From Planctomycetota bacterium (GTDB lineage Bacteria > Planctomycetota > Planctomycetia > Pirellulales > Lacipirellulaceae), in assembly GCA_029781135.1 (NCBI GenBank), contig JAKOXH010000023.1, positions 40,001-102,178 on the forward strand: a stretch of DNA of 62,178 nucleotides, in the 5' to 3' direction. Made by a program: the position numbers and the translations under genes. Below are positions 44,055 to 53,943 of the stretch, piece by piece. Position 1 is the first letter of the stretch. Every line of letters starts with the position of its first letter. The notes beneath the pieces were generated by a model. It was not told the DNA's origin and made no database searches. It worked only from the letters and a program-made list of their open reading frames with translations.

Positions 44055-44714
44055 ATGAAATTGCGGCATCAACCACTTGTTTTGAGGTTGGCGATTATGT
44101 TTCGTCGTCGAGGGGTTCTTCCTATCGGTCGTATCATGGCTGCCTTCTGGTTACTCGAGGCGGCAAGCGTCTGTTGGGCAGCCGACAAGGCGGAAAAGGG
44201 GTTTGTCAGCTTGTTCGATGGCAAGACGCTCGCCGGTTGGCATCTTGAAAATGGCGCGAAGTTCGTCGTCGAGGACGGCGTCCTAAAGCACAATGAGGGG
44301 CACGGGTGGTTACGGAGTGATAAGGAGTATGGCGACTTCGAGTTGCGGTTAGAATTCCGCTTTATGAAGCCCGGGCAGGACGGCGGTGTGTTTTTGCGCG
44401 CGAAAAAGGAGGGCAAAGATTGGCCAGACCGCAAATACGAGGTGCAGATCGAGAACACGGCCCGCATGGCATCGATCTTCGGCAGCAAGTTCGACCTGAA
44501 CGTCGATTTGGTGAAGCAGGTGCTGAAGCCCGATGGCGAATGGAACGAGTACGATATCCGGGCGGTGGGGACACGAATTGAAGTGCGTCTGAACGGCGAA
44601 TTGGTTTCCAACACGAACGACGCGGGCGGACTTAAACGCGGGTACTTGGGCCTTCAAGGCGAAAACGGCGCTCACGAGTACCGGAACTTTCGGATTAAAG
44701 AGTTCGGCAAGTAG
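44055..44714 (+). CDS. DUF1080 / 3-keto-disaccharide hydrolase-like protein
   Basis: 219 residues with a long basic leader and a hydrophobic segment (IMAAFWLLEAASVCWA). The DUF1080 pattern follows: FVSLFDGKTLAGWHL, LRSDKEYGDFELRLEFRFM, GGVFLRAKKEG, YEVQIENTARM, NGELVSNTNDAGGLKRGYLG. A LamG-like jelly-roll that is exported and common in planctomycetes. 139 bases separate it from the pectate-lyase gene, so both may act on plant or algal polysaccharide. Confidence 0.88.
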   Translation: MKLRHQPLVLRLAIMFRRRGVLPIGRIMAAFWLLEAASVCWAADKAEKGFVSLFDGKTLAGWHLENGAKFVVEDGVLKHNEGHGWLRSDKEYGDFELRLEFRFMKPGQDGGVFLRAKKEGKDWPDRKYEVQIENTARMASIFGSKFDLNVDLVKQVLKPDGEWNEYDIRAVGTRIEVRLNGELVSNTNDAGGLKRGYLGLQGENGAHEYRNFRIKEFGK

Positions 44715-44853
44715 TGTGACGCCAGCGATGGAATCAAGCGCCCGCAGCAAACTTCCGTCGCGATGCCCGATAGTTTGCTGGGAACTCGCGCTCTTACAAT
44801 AGTGAGGTGTTTTCCTGGTACGCAATAACGAGTTTTGGGATGAGAGGTGCGCG

Positions 44854-46293
44854 ATGGAGAGGCTTCGTTTATGGTTCGTGCCGAGTTTCATCGCCGCAAT
44901 CAACCTGATTTACATCACAACCGGGTTCGGCAGGGAACCGTCGGCTGTGGATGTTCAGCAACTGCGCGCCCAGCCGAAGCCGGACCACCAGTTGCCCGCG
45001 TTTCCAGGGGCCGAGGGTTTCGGTCGTGTTGCCTGTGGCGGTCGTGGCGGCGATGTGTATCATGTCACATCACTTGCCGACGCGGGGCCCGGCTCGTTGC
45101 GCAACGGCATTCGCTCGGCAACCGGGCCCCGGACGATCGTGTTCGATGTGAGCGGCACTATCCAACTCAAGAGCCGGCTCACGCTCGATAAATCGTTGAT
45201 CACGATTGCCGGTCAGACAGCCCCGGGCGATGGCATCACGCTCCGCGATTTCACGTTTCAGATCAAGGATGCTCACGACGTCGTGGTCCGCTATCTGCGG
45301 TTCCGCCTCGGCGACGAGAACAAACCCAAGGGGGCTCGCGGCGGTGACGACACGGTGAATACCGAAGACATCGACCGCGTCATCTTCGATCACTGCTCGC
45401 TGAGTTGGGCCATCGATGGCACGCACGATTTGCGGCGCGGCGGTCACTTCACGTTGCAGTGGTGCATCATCAGCGAGGCCCTGAATCATAGCCTTCACAA
45501 CAAACAGGGCGGCCATGCGATGGCTGCGTCGTATCGCGATTTGAGTGGCCCGATCACGCTGCATCACAATCTGTTTTCCACCTGCCGCGATCGGCACCCG
45601 ACGCTGGGTAGCGCGGTCCAGCCACCGCAGCATATCGTCGATTTTCGGAATAACGTGATCTACAACTGGAGCAAGGGGGGCACGGCCAACTTCGCCGATC
45701 ATTTCATCAACTGCATCAACAACACGTGGCGACCTGGGCCAATGACGGACCCTGCCGCACTGCCCATCGCCATGAAAGGGAGTTTGCCGGCCTTGGCGAA
45801 AGGCCACATGAGTGGCAACGAGTTCGAGGGCCGCGCGGACCTGACACGCGACAACTACGCCGCCCTTGATTTTGACCGCTGGCTGCAACCGAAGGGTAAG
45901 TACGCCTATGCCGGTAGATTGGCGGATTGGCAGGCGAGTGCCCCCGACCTCGGGGCGAACACGCCCATTACGCAAACAGCAGCGGAAGCTTACGAACTGG
46001 TGCTCGCTCGGGCAGGCGCATCGTTGCATCGCGACGCCGTTGATATGCGCGTGATTCAAAATGTGCGAAAGAAGCAGGGCAAACTCCTCGATTCGCAGTC
46101 GGAAGTGGGCGGTTGGCCCGCGCTTTCCTCGCAACAGGCTTTAAAAGATACCGATGGCGACGGGATGCCGGACGCCTGGGAAAACGCGCACGGGCTCGAC
46201 GCTCACAACGCGGAAGATCGCAATGACGATTACAACGGCGACGGCTATACGAACCTGGAGAAGTACTTGAATAGCATCGTGCGGGAGAAGTAA
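44854..46293 (+). CDS. Secreted pectate-lyase-like beta-helix protein
   Basis: 479 residues with an N-terminal signal or anchor. The right-handed beta-helix is that of polysaccharide lyase family 1 (FPGAEGFGRVACGGRGGDVY, TLDKSLITIAGQTAPGDGI, IIFDHCSLSWAIDGTHDLRR-like block, ITLHHNLFSTCRDRHP). The C-terminus has a thrombospondin-3/EF-type calcium motif (DTDGDGMPDAWENAHGLD, DYNGDGYTNLEKYL). Predicted extracellular pectate lyase; the catalytic Arg was not pinned down by eye. Confidence 0.85.
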   Translation: MERLRLWFVPSFIAAINLIYITTGFGREPSAVDVQQLRAQPKPDHQLPAFPGAEGFGRVACGGRGGDVYHVTSLADAGPGSLRNGIRSATGPRTIVFDVSGTIQLKSRLTLDKSLITIAGQTAPGDGITLRDFTFQIKDAHDVVVRYLRFRLGDENKPKGARGGDDTVNTEDIDRVIFDHCSLSWAIDGTHDLRRGGHFTLQWCIISEALNHSLHNKQGGHAMAASYRDLSGPITLHHNLFSTCRDRHPTLGSAVQPPQHIVDFRNNVIYNWSKGGTANFADHFINCINNTWRPGPMTDPAALPIAMKGSLPALAKGHMSGNEFEGRADLTRDNYAALDFDRWLQPKGKYAYAGRLADWQASAPDLGANTPITQTAAEAYELVLARAGASLHRDAVDMRVIQNVRKKQGKLLDSQSEVGGWPALSSQQALKDTDGDGMPDAWENAHGLDAHNAEDRNDDYNGDGYTNLEKYLNSIVREK

Positions 46294-47114
46294 AGCCGAC
46301 CGGTTCGCCGCGAACTGCCAAGACTCGTTTACTAATTGATTACAGTAAGAGTTTACGACGAAGCTGCCTCGTCGTCGGCGAGCAACCTGGCACCGAGTGC
46401 CGTTGCCGCGCTGTTCGCGAAAATTTGCGGCGTCACGATTAACGTCGTCTCGCACGATCCAACTGCGCGCACAGCCCAAAAACGAGTAGCAGGGCCTCGC
46501 GGGGCTTTAGTATCAAGAAGCTGTCTGGCGCGGTGCCCGGGCCGAAGTCGAAATTGCGCGAGATGCCGTTCTCGGTGAAGCCAGTGGGTAAAGTTGAACT
46601 TGGCTGTACGTGTAACGAGCGGCCGGTTATTCAGATTCGAGGTCGTTACATCGCCTTTCTAAATCGCATCGTCGATGTTGCCCACGATGTTGCCGTTGAA
46701 GTTGTTGGTCAGGCAGCTGTTGCCGACCGTGTTGAGGCGGAAGCCGAGAATCGAATCGCTCCTTACTGTGGTGACAAAACTCGGTCTTGGGAGGTTCTCG
46801 GTCGACCCAAATCGCTGATCCCAGATGTTGGACATCTCACGGATTGGAGAGTCGTGGAAGCCCGAGAACAATAAAACCCAAATCAGCGTTATTTCACGGT
46901 GAGTAAATAGGATTAGCGTTATCGGAAGTTGCACTGGCCAGGAGCCGATAGGTCGGTTTTCAGAAGAATTCCGGTCCTCCGATGATTTTCACAATTTTTA
47001 CAGTGAAATATGTTGTAAACCAGGGCCGCCCATGATTAGATGGAAGAAGTATACGGACAATGAAATTGTGTCACCGCGTTGCAACATGTGTTTTTATATC
47101 TGGGAGGGTCGCTA
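46294..47114. other. 820-base gap with no supported gene
   Basis: Only short frames in several registers are present (for example 46533-46874 plus and 46659-46934 minus), none with a signal, motif or good start. It may hold a decayed gene. The last 15 bases contain GGGAGG, the ribosome-binding site of the PEP-CTERM gene. Confidence 0.5.
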
Positions 47115-47855
47115 ATGATTCGTCCATTGGTTCGACAGTTATTCAATGCTCAGCAGGGCCGCCATATTAACATGGCGAGTCTCGCAGTTCCTTCGATTCT
47201 CTTGTCTTTGGCATGCGTTCTTGGGGCTTCCTCCGCCTTCGCAGCCACGATTCCCTTCGCCGGTTTCAGTTCCGACGGTCATCCCGTTTCTGGTTCGGCT
47301 GATTTTACGCTGAACGCGGCCGCCGATACCGCAACCATCAAGCTCACGAATACAACGACCACGACGCTCGATGCAGGCGAACTATTTACAGGCCTCGATT
47401 TTTCGATCGGCGGCCTGACGCCGACCTTGAGTTCCGTTACCGGTATCGAACGGACCATCGACGGCACCGGAGCGTATGTCGATACCGGCTCGGCGCAAAA
47501 CCTGACTTGGTCGCTGGTCTCGCTGGGGAACGGGATGTACCAACTCAACTTCAATCCGGATGCCAAGAGCAGCATTATCGGCCCGCCAATCGCCGGCAAT
47601 TATAGCGGAGCGAATGGGTCGATCAAAGGTAATCCGGGCCACAACCCGTTTGCCGCCCAGATGGCGGTGTTCGAGTTGAGCGTACCCAATTTGGAAACAA
47701 ATACTCTCGTTTCCGTCAAGACGTTCCGCTATGGCACGACGCTTGACGCAGCCACCACGCCTCCCGGCGGCGACATCCCAGAGCCGACGACCTGCTTCCT
47801 GGCGCTTATCGGCGCAGCGACTTTGACCTGGAAAAGACCGAGGCGACTTTGCTAG
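47115..47855 (+). CDS. PEP-CTERM sorting-signal protein
   Basis: 246 residues from ATG 47115, which has GGGAGG eleven bases upstream (a longer frame to 47079 lacks this). There is a signal peptide with AFAA near residues 35-48 and a Thr/Ser/Ala-rich body. The PEP-CTERM tail is PEPTTCFLALIGAATLTWKRPRR. It would be processed by an exosortase-like enzyme; none is in the window. Function of the body is unknown. Confidence 0.88.
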   Translation: MIRPLVRQLFNAQQGRHINMASLAVPSILLSLACVLGASSAFAATIPFAGFSSDGHPVSGSADFTLNAAADTATIKLTNTTTTTLDAGELFTGLDFSIGGLTPTLSSVTGIERTIDGTGAYVDTGSAQNLTWSLVSLGNGMYQLNFNPDAKSSIIGPPIAGNYSGANGSIKGNPGHNPFAAQMAVFELSVPNLETNTLVSVKTFRYGTTLDAATTPPGGDIPEPTTCFLALIGAATLTWKRPRRLC

Positions 47856-48000
47856 GCGGACTCGTAACCGTTCATAACTCAAGATTCGGCTCCCAATTAT
47901 GAAGACCCGTTTTTTCGTTGCGCCCAAACCATTGCGGCTTCGCCCGCGGCGGGGACGGTGGCCATTCCACAAAAATAACCAACGCAGCTCTCTCGCCGAA

Positions 48001-49239
48001 TTAGGTGGGGCCTCGCACGTCTTCTCGCGGGCCTACGGTTACGGTGGATGCGACTGTGAGCGGGTACTTCTTAAGGACGATGCGAATCTGGTCTATTGTC
48101 ACCGCGTCGAGCGACTGAATGTCGTCGGCCACGGTGCGGTACTCGCGGCGCTGCAGCCAATTGCCACCGACATTGAAAAGGCGGTTTTGCGGGCGTTCGC
48201 TGCCGAGCACGACGCGAGCCTTCACTTTATTTTTTGCCTGGCGTAGCTCTTCCTCCGTAACGCCACTTTGTTCGACTTCGCCGAGAATGTCCCGAATGCG
48301 GGCGAGGTTGTCTTCAACGAGGTCAGGCTCGCACGATAGCCAGGTGTAGAACATACCGGCACCAAGATATTCGTAATGGCCCAGGCTGGCGGTCTCCACT
48401 AGGCCGGGATCCACGAGTTCCCAGTAAAAGCGGCTGCCGGAATCGTCGCCGATGACGGTGGCCAGCAATTTCGCCGCGTAGCGGTCATCATCCTCGGAAG
48501 AAGGCGCATCGGCCAGTTGCAGCACATATTGCTGCGTGGCGGTGGGACGATGAACGACCTCGAACTTCGGTGTTGAGGCGGCAGGCGGCACATGGCGTTT
48601 GGCAGCTTGCGGGTGCCAATTGCTGCAGCGTTTGGCGACCTGTTCCACGAGGGCGTCGAAATCGACTTTACCGGCGGCCGCGACGAACAAATTATCGGCG
48701 GCATAGCGAGAGTCAAAGTACGTGCGCATTTGCATGGGCGTGAGAGCACCCACGCTGTCGCTGGTGCCGAGTACGCTACGGGCGAGTGGATGCCGGCCCA
48801 TGTGCAACTGCTTGAGACGGTCGTCCATGCCGAACGGCGGTTGGTCGAGGTACATCTGGATTTCTTCCAAAATGACCTTCTTCTCCATATCGAAGTCGTC
48901 GGGCCGAAGGCTGGGGCGGAGGATGTCTGCCAAAATATCAACGCTCGCTTCCTGATATTCGGGCAACACCGAAGCGTAATACGCCGTGCACTCTTCGCTC
49001 GTGAACGCATTGTAATGAGCGCCGATTTCATCGAACTCGCGGTTCACATCATCGGCGCTGCGGCGCGGCGTGCCTTTGAAGCACATGTGTTCGAGAAAAT
49101 GGCTGACGCCGGCCACATCGTCGGCTTCATCGCGCGAACCAGTGCGCACGAGGAAGGCGACGCTCATTGAGTGGGCGTCATCATTTGTTTCTGCCACAAT
49201 TTCCAGGCCGTTTTCCAAGCGGTGATGACGGAATTCCAT
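48001..49239 (-). CDS. M16 zinc peptidase, catalytic subunit
   Basis: 412 residues. The inverted zinc motif HFLEH (H47, E50, H51) lies in GVSHFLEHMCFKG, with the downstream glutamate region ECTAYYASVLPEYQEASVDI. It is like mitochondrial-processing-peptidase beta and bacterial YmxG/PqqF-like enzymes. The next gene on the same strand encodes a partner lacking this motif, so a heterodimer is expected. A family A repeat lies between the two. Confidence 0.93.
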   Translation of the reverse strand: MEFRHHRLENGLEIVAETNDDAHSMSVAFLVRTGSRDEADDVAGVSHFLEHMCFKGTPRRSADDVNREFDEIGAHYNAFTSEECTAYYASVLPEYQEASVDILADILRPSLRPDDFDMEKKVILEEIQMYLDQPPFGMDDRLKQLHMGRHPLARSVLGTSDSVGALTPMQMRTYFDSRYAADNLFVAAAGKVDFDALVEQVAKRCSNWHPQAAKRHVPPAASTPKFEVVHRPTATQQYVLQLADAPSSEDDDRYAAKLLATVIGDDSGSRFYWELVDPGLVETASLGHYEYLGAGMFYTWLSCEPDLVEDNLARIRDILGEVEQSGVTEEELRQAKNKVKARVVLGSERPQNRLFNVGGNWLQRREYRTVADDIQSLDAVTIDQIRIVLKKYPLTVASTVTVGPREDVRGPT

Positions 49240-49281
49240 AGCGTTTCCGATCTATTCGGGGAATACGTACATTGACAAAAA

Positions 49282-49378
49282 GGGTGGCATGTCCTCGCTC
49301 GCGCGAGCATGCTCACGCGAAACGGCAAAGTCCTCCGACGAGCGTGGGCATGTGAGGCTTCGCGGGAGCATGCCACAC
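49282..49378. repeat. Palindromic element family A, copy 2
   Basis: It begins GGGTGGCATGTCCTCGCTCG and ends GCATGCCACACCG, collinear with 4215-4310 including GCATGCTCACGCGAAAC and GCGTGGGCATGT. Confidence 0.75.
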
Positions 49379-49418
49379 CGCCGCGCAGGTTACAAATAGG
49401 GGCCCGGCTCTGAGGTGA

Positions 49419-50663
49419 CTACGAAACTCCATTCGGCAGCTCCAACGGTTCGGGGCCTAGCGTGACGACCAACAAATCGCGCGGCGGGTTCGCTTCCAAA
49501 AAGGCGTTGATGGAATCGGCCGAGAGGGCGTCCACCAGTTTGCCAACCTCGTCGAGCGAGCGAGCATGGCCGAGGTGGTACCAATCGCGGCCGAGGGCGC
49601 CGCTGCGGGCTGAGGTGGATTCTTGCTGCATGATGAGGGAGCTTTTGATCCGCGCTTTCAGACGGCTAAGCTCGCTGTGTTCAATGCCCTTGCCGAGCCG
49701 CTGCAGTTCGCTCACGGTGACGTTCAGTGTTTCTTGGGCACGTTCAGCGGTCGTCCCCGCATAGCACAGGACGCTGGCGCGGTCGCGCTGCGTGTGGAGC
49801 GAAGCGTACACCGTGTAGCACAGGCCGCGCTTTTCACGCACTTCGGTGAACAGGCGGGAACTTGAGCCGCTCGAAAGAACGCCGACGGCTGCCCATGCCT
49901 GAAAATAATCAGGGTGTTTGTAGGGAATCGTCGGGTAGGCGACGCCCACGTGCGATTGGTTGGACTCGAACGGGATGTAATTGCCGGTCGGTCGGCCGTT
50001 GCCCGTGACTGGCTCGCGGGCGGCGCCGGGTTGCCAATCGCCAAACATCTGTTCGACCGTGTCGCACAGGCGCTGCCAATCGAAGTTGCCGGCGACTGAG
50101 AGAATGGTGTTTTCCGGCCGATAGTGCTGTTCGTGGAATCGGCGGACGTCGTCAATCGTCGCCGCTCGCAAGCCCACACCATCGCCGTGACTCGAACGAC
50201 CCCACGGGTCGGGATACTGCCGGCGCCGCAGTTCGATCATGAGTTTGTGGCTAGGCTCATCGTCGATCGAGCGCAACTCCTGCAGGCAGGTGTTCCGGCC
50301 GGCGTCGAGTTGATCCGCGGGTAGGTGAGGGCGACGGAGCAAATCGGCAAACAAGCCGAGGCCAGCATAGAGGTTGTCTTTGAGCGTCGCGCCATGATAG
50401 GTGGCCTGGGCGACGCCCACCGATTCACCCCGTTCGACGCCGAGGTTTTCAAGGTCGGAAATCCACGTGCGGCTATCGCGCGGCCCGGCGCCGCGCAGCA
50501 TCATCTCGCCCGTGAGCGAGGCCAAGCCCGCACGTTGCGGTGGATCGTAACAACATCCACTTGGTAGCAGGAACGTGAAGGCGACCGATTCCAGCGACCG
50601 CGTCGGTTCGCCAACCAGCACCATGCCGTTCGTGAGCTTCTGAGAGAGAATTTCGGTCGTCAT
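49419..50663 (-). CDS. M16 peptidase-like non-catalytic subunit
   Basis: 414 residues. The M16 fold is clear (YDPPQRAGLASLTGEMMLRG, FTEVREKRGLCYTVYASLH), but the region where HxxEH should be reads AGLASLTGEMM, so the zinc ligands are absent. The R-x-Y pair (REKRGLCYTVY) that helps substrate binding is present, as in the regulatory subunits of two-subunit M16 enzymes. It lies 180 bases upstream of the catalytic subunit gene. Confidence 0.92.
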   Translation of the reverse strand: MTTEILSQKLTNGMVLVGEPTRSLESVAFTFLLPSGCCYDPPQRAGLASLTGEMMLRGAGPRDSRTWISDLENLGVERGESVGVAQATYHGATLKDNLYAGLGLFADLLRRPHLPADQLDAGRNTCLQELRSIDDEPSHKLMIELRRRQYPDPWGRSSHGDGVGLRAATIDDVRRFHEQHYRPENTILSVAGNFDWQRLCDTVEQMFGDWQPGAAREPVTGNGRPTGNYIPFESNQSHVGVAYPTIPYKHPDYFQAWAAVGVLSSGSSSRLFTEVREKRGLCYTVYASLHTQRDRASVLCYAGTTAERAQETLNVTVSELQRLGKGIEHSELSRLKARIKSSLIMQQESTSARSGALGRDWYHLGHARSLDEVGKLVDALSADSINAFLEANPPRDLLVVTLGPEPLELPNGVS

Positions 50664-50856
50664 TCAAACATCTACTCTTTCACTCGTTTCCACGCTCCGC
50701 GTGGGAATCGACTATTCGGCCGCTCTGCGGTTCGCCTCGCTATCATAGTGTTTTGTCCATAGTGCGACGCAGAGCGTCGTGGAACTGACTTCCCACGCAG
50801 AGCGCGGGAACAAGGAACGTGGGTGGCGGCAACTTCTGGCCGTTAATCCTACCGCG

Positions 50857-51423
50857 TCAAGAATAGGCGAGTTCGACCGCCTTGAATAGCGTCTTGGTGC
50901 GGCGGAAGCCCAGCCGCTTGTAGAGCCGCACAGCACCGTCGTTTTGGGCAGTGACTTCCAGATAAACTCGCGAGACACCTGCTTGCTGGAACCCGGCGAG
51001 GGCCGCAAAAACCAAGGCCGAACCAACACCGCGACCCCGATGACCGGGAACGATGCCGATGTTCTGAATGGCCCCGTAGCGGTGGGCGGTGCGAACGCCT
51101 TGAATCGTGCCACAGGGCTCGGGAACATCGCCGCCCGTGTAAACCGCCAGCCAAGTGGCTTCGGGAAGGAACCCTTCCTTGAGGCTGATTTCTTCCATCA
51201 GCCGGTGGCAGCCATCAAGTTCGCCGAGACAATTGAAAACGTCCGCGTCGATCTCATTTCGAAAGCTCTGGTACTTCACTTCCGAATGGTCGAAAAGCAG
51301 GTCGGCGTGCCAAGGTAGCAGACGGTAATCAATGGGTATGAAGGGTCCGATCGACCGCCGGGTGCGGAGATCCACTTCCATTCGATACCGCTTGTAATAG
51401 CTGACGCTCATCGCATACGACAC
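50857..51423 (-). CDS. GNAT-family N-acetyltransferase
   Basis: 188 residues (a later ATG at 51408 is possible). The acetyl-CoA motif is NIGIVPGHRGRGVGSALVFAAL, followed by YLEVTAQNDGAVRLYKRLGFRRTKTLF. The N-terminal 90 residues look like a second, decayed GNAT-like domain. The substrate is unknown. Confidence 0.9.
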   Translation of the reverse strand: MSYAMSVSYYKRYRMEVDLRTRRSIGPFIPIDYRLLPWHADLLFDHSEVKYQSFRNEIDADVFNCLGELDGCHRLMEEISLKEGFLPEATWLAVYTGGDVPEPCGTIQGVRTAHRYGAIQNIGIVPGHRGRGVGSALVFAALAGFQQAGVSRVYLEVTAQNDGAVRLYKRLGFRRTKTLFKAVELAYS

Positions 51424-51930
51424 CGGCGTTCGACAGGGGCGGCAAAACGCTTCTTAAATTTACCCCGCCCCAGTGAGATGGTCAAATTTTCTCTTGATGG
51501 CGCAACGACTTAGGGAAAATCAGCCGAGTCAGCGCAGTTTGATTCTCTTCTCAATAATCCTTGGGTATCTGTGGTGTTCGTCGTGACGTTTGTCCATTTC
51601 GCGGGAGCACCGTCCGAGTGCCCTAATCTCAGGTTACGCGGCCTGCCGTTGCCTCCGCGCGTTTCGAGACTTGCAGGTGAAATTTCTTGCCGCGTTTGGC
51701 AGCCGTGCCAAATAAACCGGAAGCTCGCTACCGACCGCCGATTCTCGCTTGACGAATTGCGGTCCACCTGCGAAGATTTTGATTAGTCAAAAAGTCCTCT
51801 GTGGCATCGGTTCTTCTGAGGAGTAGAAGAGACATAACATTCTCTTGCGCATCGGGTTATGATCTGCGGACCGTTTTTGGTCCGTCAAAATAGGTCGAGT
51901 GTCGACGTAGATCACTTAGGCGCTGTCGCC
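51424..51930. other. 507-base gap before the Nramp gene, with a hairpin
   Basis: No coding region is supported. CGGACC-GTTTTT-GGTCCG (51867-51884) is a six-base perfect stem, and TTCTTC...GAAGA and AGAGAC...TCTCT segments precede it. It may be a transcribed leader or regulator site for the metal transporter. Confidence 0.5.
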
Positions 51931-53361
51931 ATGCGAATCCCCGAATACGAAAACTCGACGCCGGACCCATCGGCCGCAATCAACGCGTTTCACCAGCGCC
52001 ATGTTTCGCTCGATGGGATTCACGGTTCCGTCCAGGTACCGGAAGGGCCCACGCAGTTCTGGCGAAATTGGCGGGCGTATGTCGGGCCGGCGTTGCTGGT
52101 CAGCGTCGGCTACATGGACCCCGGGAACTGGGGCACCGACTTAGCCGCCGGCGCGAGGTTCAAATACGACTTACTGTGGGTTGTGGCGCTAGCAAGCGTG
52201 ATGGCCATCTTCTTGCAGATTCTCTCGGCGCGCTTAGGAATCGTGACCGGCAAAGATCTCGCGCAAGCATGCCGCGATTACTACCCCAGTTGGGCCCGCT
52301 GGCCCCAATGGCTCTTCTGCGAACTGGCGATCGCCGCCTGCGACCTGGCGGAGGTACTCGGTAGCGCGGTCGCGCTCAATCTGCTCTTCCATATCCCGTT
52401 GTTCTACGCGGTGCTAATTACAGCGGCCGACGTGTTTCTACTCCTCGCGCTGCAGCGCTTCGGCATCCGCACCATTGAAGCCGTCGTGCTGGTCCTCGTA
52501 GCCACCATCGGCACGTGCTATTTCATCGAACTCTTCCTCATACCTGAAACGACGCCGAACTTTCGCGAAATGGGCCACGCGCTTCTTACGCCAGGACTGC
52601 GACAAGCCGGGATGGCGTTCATCGCGATCGGCATCATCGGGGCCACGGTGATGCCCCATAATTTGTATCTGCACTCGGCGCTCGTGCAGAGCCGCAAACT
52701 GCAGAAGAACTCGCGGGCAATCCAGGGCGCGATTTTCTACAACACCATCGATACGACAGTCTCGCTGCTGATTGCATTCCTCATCAATGCCGCCATCCTC
52801 GTGCTGGCCGCGATGACATTTTACGGCAAAACAAGTGTTGAAGTGGCCGGCGGCGAAATTGTCCATTTCGCCGAGGATAGCGACTGGATTCGCGTGGCAT
52901 TCCTCACACTCGCGCCACTGATGAACACCGCGGCCGCCAGCACGCTATTCGCCGTCGCTCTACTGGCCAGCGGCCAAAGCAGCACGATCACCGGCACGTT
53001 GGCCGGCCAGGTGGTGATGGAAGGCTTCATGCACTGGCGGCTTTCGCCCTGGATTCGCCGCCTCATTACGCGCGGCTTGGCGATTTTGCCGGCCGTCTTT
53101 ATCATTGGCGTTCGCGGCGAAGGCAGCGTGAACGACCTCCTCACGCTGAGTCAGGTCGTGCTGGCCATGCAATTGCCGTTCGCCATGTTTCCGCTCCTGC
53201 ACTTCACCAGTTCGCGGAAACTCATGGGCGACTGGCGCAGCGGCTGGTTCTTGCTCATCGTCGGTTGGGCCAGCGCGATTTTAATTACCGTGATGGATGT
53301 CTATGGCTTGCGCGCTTCGTTGGCGGCAGCCTGGCAGATCATCACCAGTGGTGCGTCATAG
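51931..53361 (+). CDS. mntH: Nramp-family divalent metal transporter
   Basis: 476 residues from ATG 51931. The longer frame from 51859 crosses a hairpin leader, so the inner start is preferred. The TM1 metal motif DPGNWGTD and the TM6 MPHNLYLHS are both canonical. Eleven hydrophobic segments follow. It is proton-driven uptake of manganese or iron at the inner membrane. A UspA gene follows by 23 bases. Regulation by metal through the leader is possible but not shown. Confidence 0.92.
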   Translation: MRIPEYENSTPDPSAAINAFHQRHVSLDGIHGSVQVPEGPTQFWRNWRAYVGPALLVSVGYMDPGNWGTDLAAGARFKYDLLWVVALASVMAIFLQILSARLGIVTGKDLAQACRDYYPSWARWPQWLFCELAIAACDLAEVLGSAVALNLLFHIPLFYAVLITAADVFLLLALQRFGIRTIEAVVLVLVATIGTCYFIELFLIPETTPNFREMGHALLTPGLRQAGMAFIAIGIIGATVMPHNLYLHSALVQSRKLQKNSRAIQGAIFYNTIDTTVSLLIAFLINAAILVLAAMTFYGKTSVEVAGGEIVHFAEDSDWIRVAFLTLAPLMNTAAASTLFAVALLASGQSSTITGTLAGQVVMEGFMHWRLSPWIRRLITRGLAILPAVFIIGVRGEGSVNDLLTLSQVVLAMQLPFAMFPLLHFTSSRKLMGDWRSGWFLLIVGWASAILITVMDVYGLRASLAAAWQIITSGAS

Positions 53362-53384
53362 GAAACTGGTGTCGGAGAACCGCA

Positions 53385-53801
53385 ATGTATAAGACGATTC
53401 TGTTGGCACTCGACCTCTCACCGGCCGATCGGCCCATTATCGATCATGTGAAGCAACTCGCCGGCATCATGCATAGTCGCGTCGTGCTGCTGCACGTGGC
53501 GACCGGCCCGGCAGCCCGTTTTCACGAAGAAGATGCGGGCGGCGAGGAAATAAAAGAAGGCAAGGCCTATCTCAAACAAATCCGCGGCGAATTCGAGGCC
53601 GCGAGTATTTCCTGCGAGTTGCAGCTGGCTTACGGCGACCCAGCCAAGGAAATCGTGCGGTGGGTTGATGACACCGGCTGCGATCTCGTGGCCATGGGCA
53701 CGCATGGCCATAAACTGCTGGCCGATCTTTTCCTCGGGGCCACCGCCAGCCGCGTGCAACACAACATCAGCGTGCCGGTGCTCTTGCTGCGGGCGCGCTA
53801 A
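53385..53801 (+). CDS. Universal stress protein (UspA family)
   Basis: 138 residues from ATG 53385. Core ILLALDLSPADRPI, LLHVATGP and the ATP-binding motif GTHGHKLLADLFLGATA (G-x2-G-x9-G-A) are present. It is probably co-transcribed with the Nramp gene. The role is stress signalling or nucleotide binding. Confidence 0.9.
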   Translation: MYKTILLALDLSPADRPIIDHVKQLAGIMHSRVVLLHVATGPAARFHEEDAGGEEIKEGKAYLKQIRGEFEAASISCELQLAYGDPAKEIVRWVDDTGCDLVAMGTHGHKLLADLFLGATASRVQHNISVPVLLLRAR

Positions 53802-53909
53802 GTACGTCAGGCTTCAGCGTGACGACCAGTGACCGCAAACAGACTGACGATCGTCTACAGCATGAATCGTTCCATTGTGCCCCCGGGCCATTCCTAGAAA
53901 AGCGATGCC

Positions 53910-53937
53910 TTGACATCAACCGACTTGATGCTATGAT
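53910..53937 (+). promoter_or_regulatory. Sigma70-type promoter of vapBC within nested palindromes
   Basis: TTGACA (53910-53915), a 16-base spacer, then TATGAT (53932-53937). CATCAA-CCGAC-TTGATG and the outer GACATCA/TGATGTC overlap it, as operators of autoregulated toxin-antitoxin pairs do. Six bases separate the -10 box and the vapB ATG, so the mRNA could be leaderless. Confidence 0.75.
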
Positions 53938-53943
53938 GTCTTT

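Noticed and set aside
45070..46134. 354-residue minus-strand frame
   Set aside because: Antisense to the pectate-lyase-like gene; Arg/Val-rich shadow.
46533..46934. Short frames on both strands in the 46.3-47.1 kb gap
   Set aside because: No motifs, no ribosome-binding site, and broken registers; left as unassigned gap.
51867..51884. Rho-independent terminator
   Set aside because: The stem is not followed by a T-tract on either strand.
51790..51930. Manganese (yybP-ykoY) riboswitch upstream of the Nramp gene
   Set aside because: A GGAGTAG is present, but the second conserved block expected in that aptamer could not be found.
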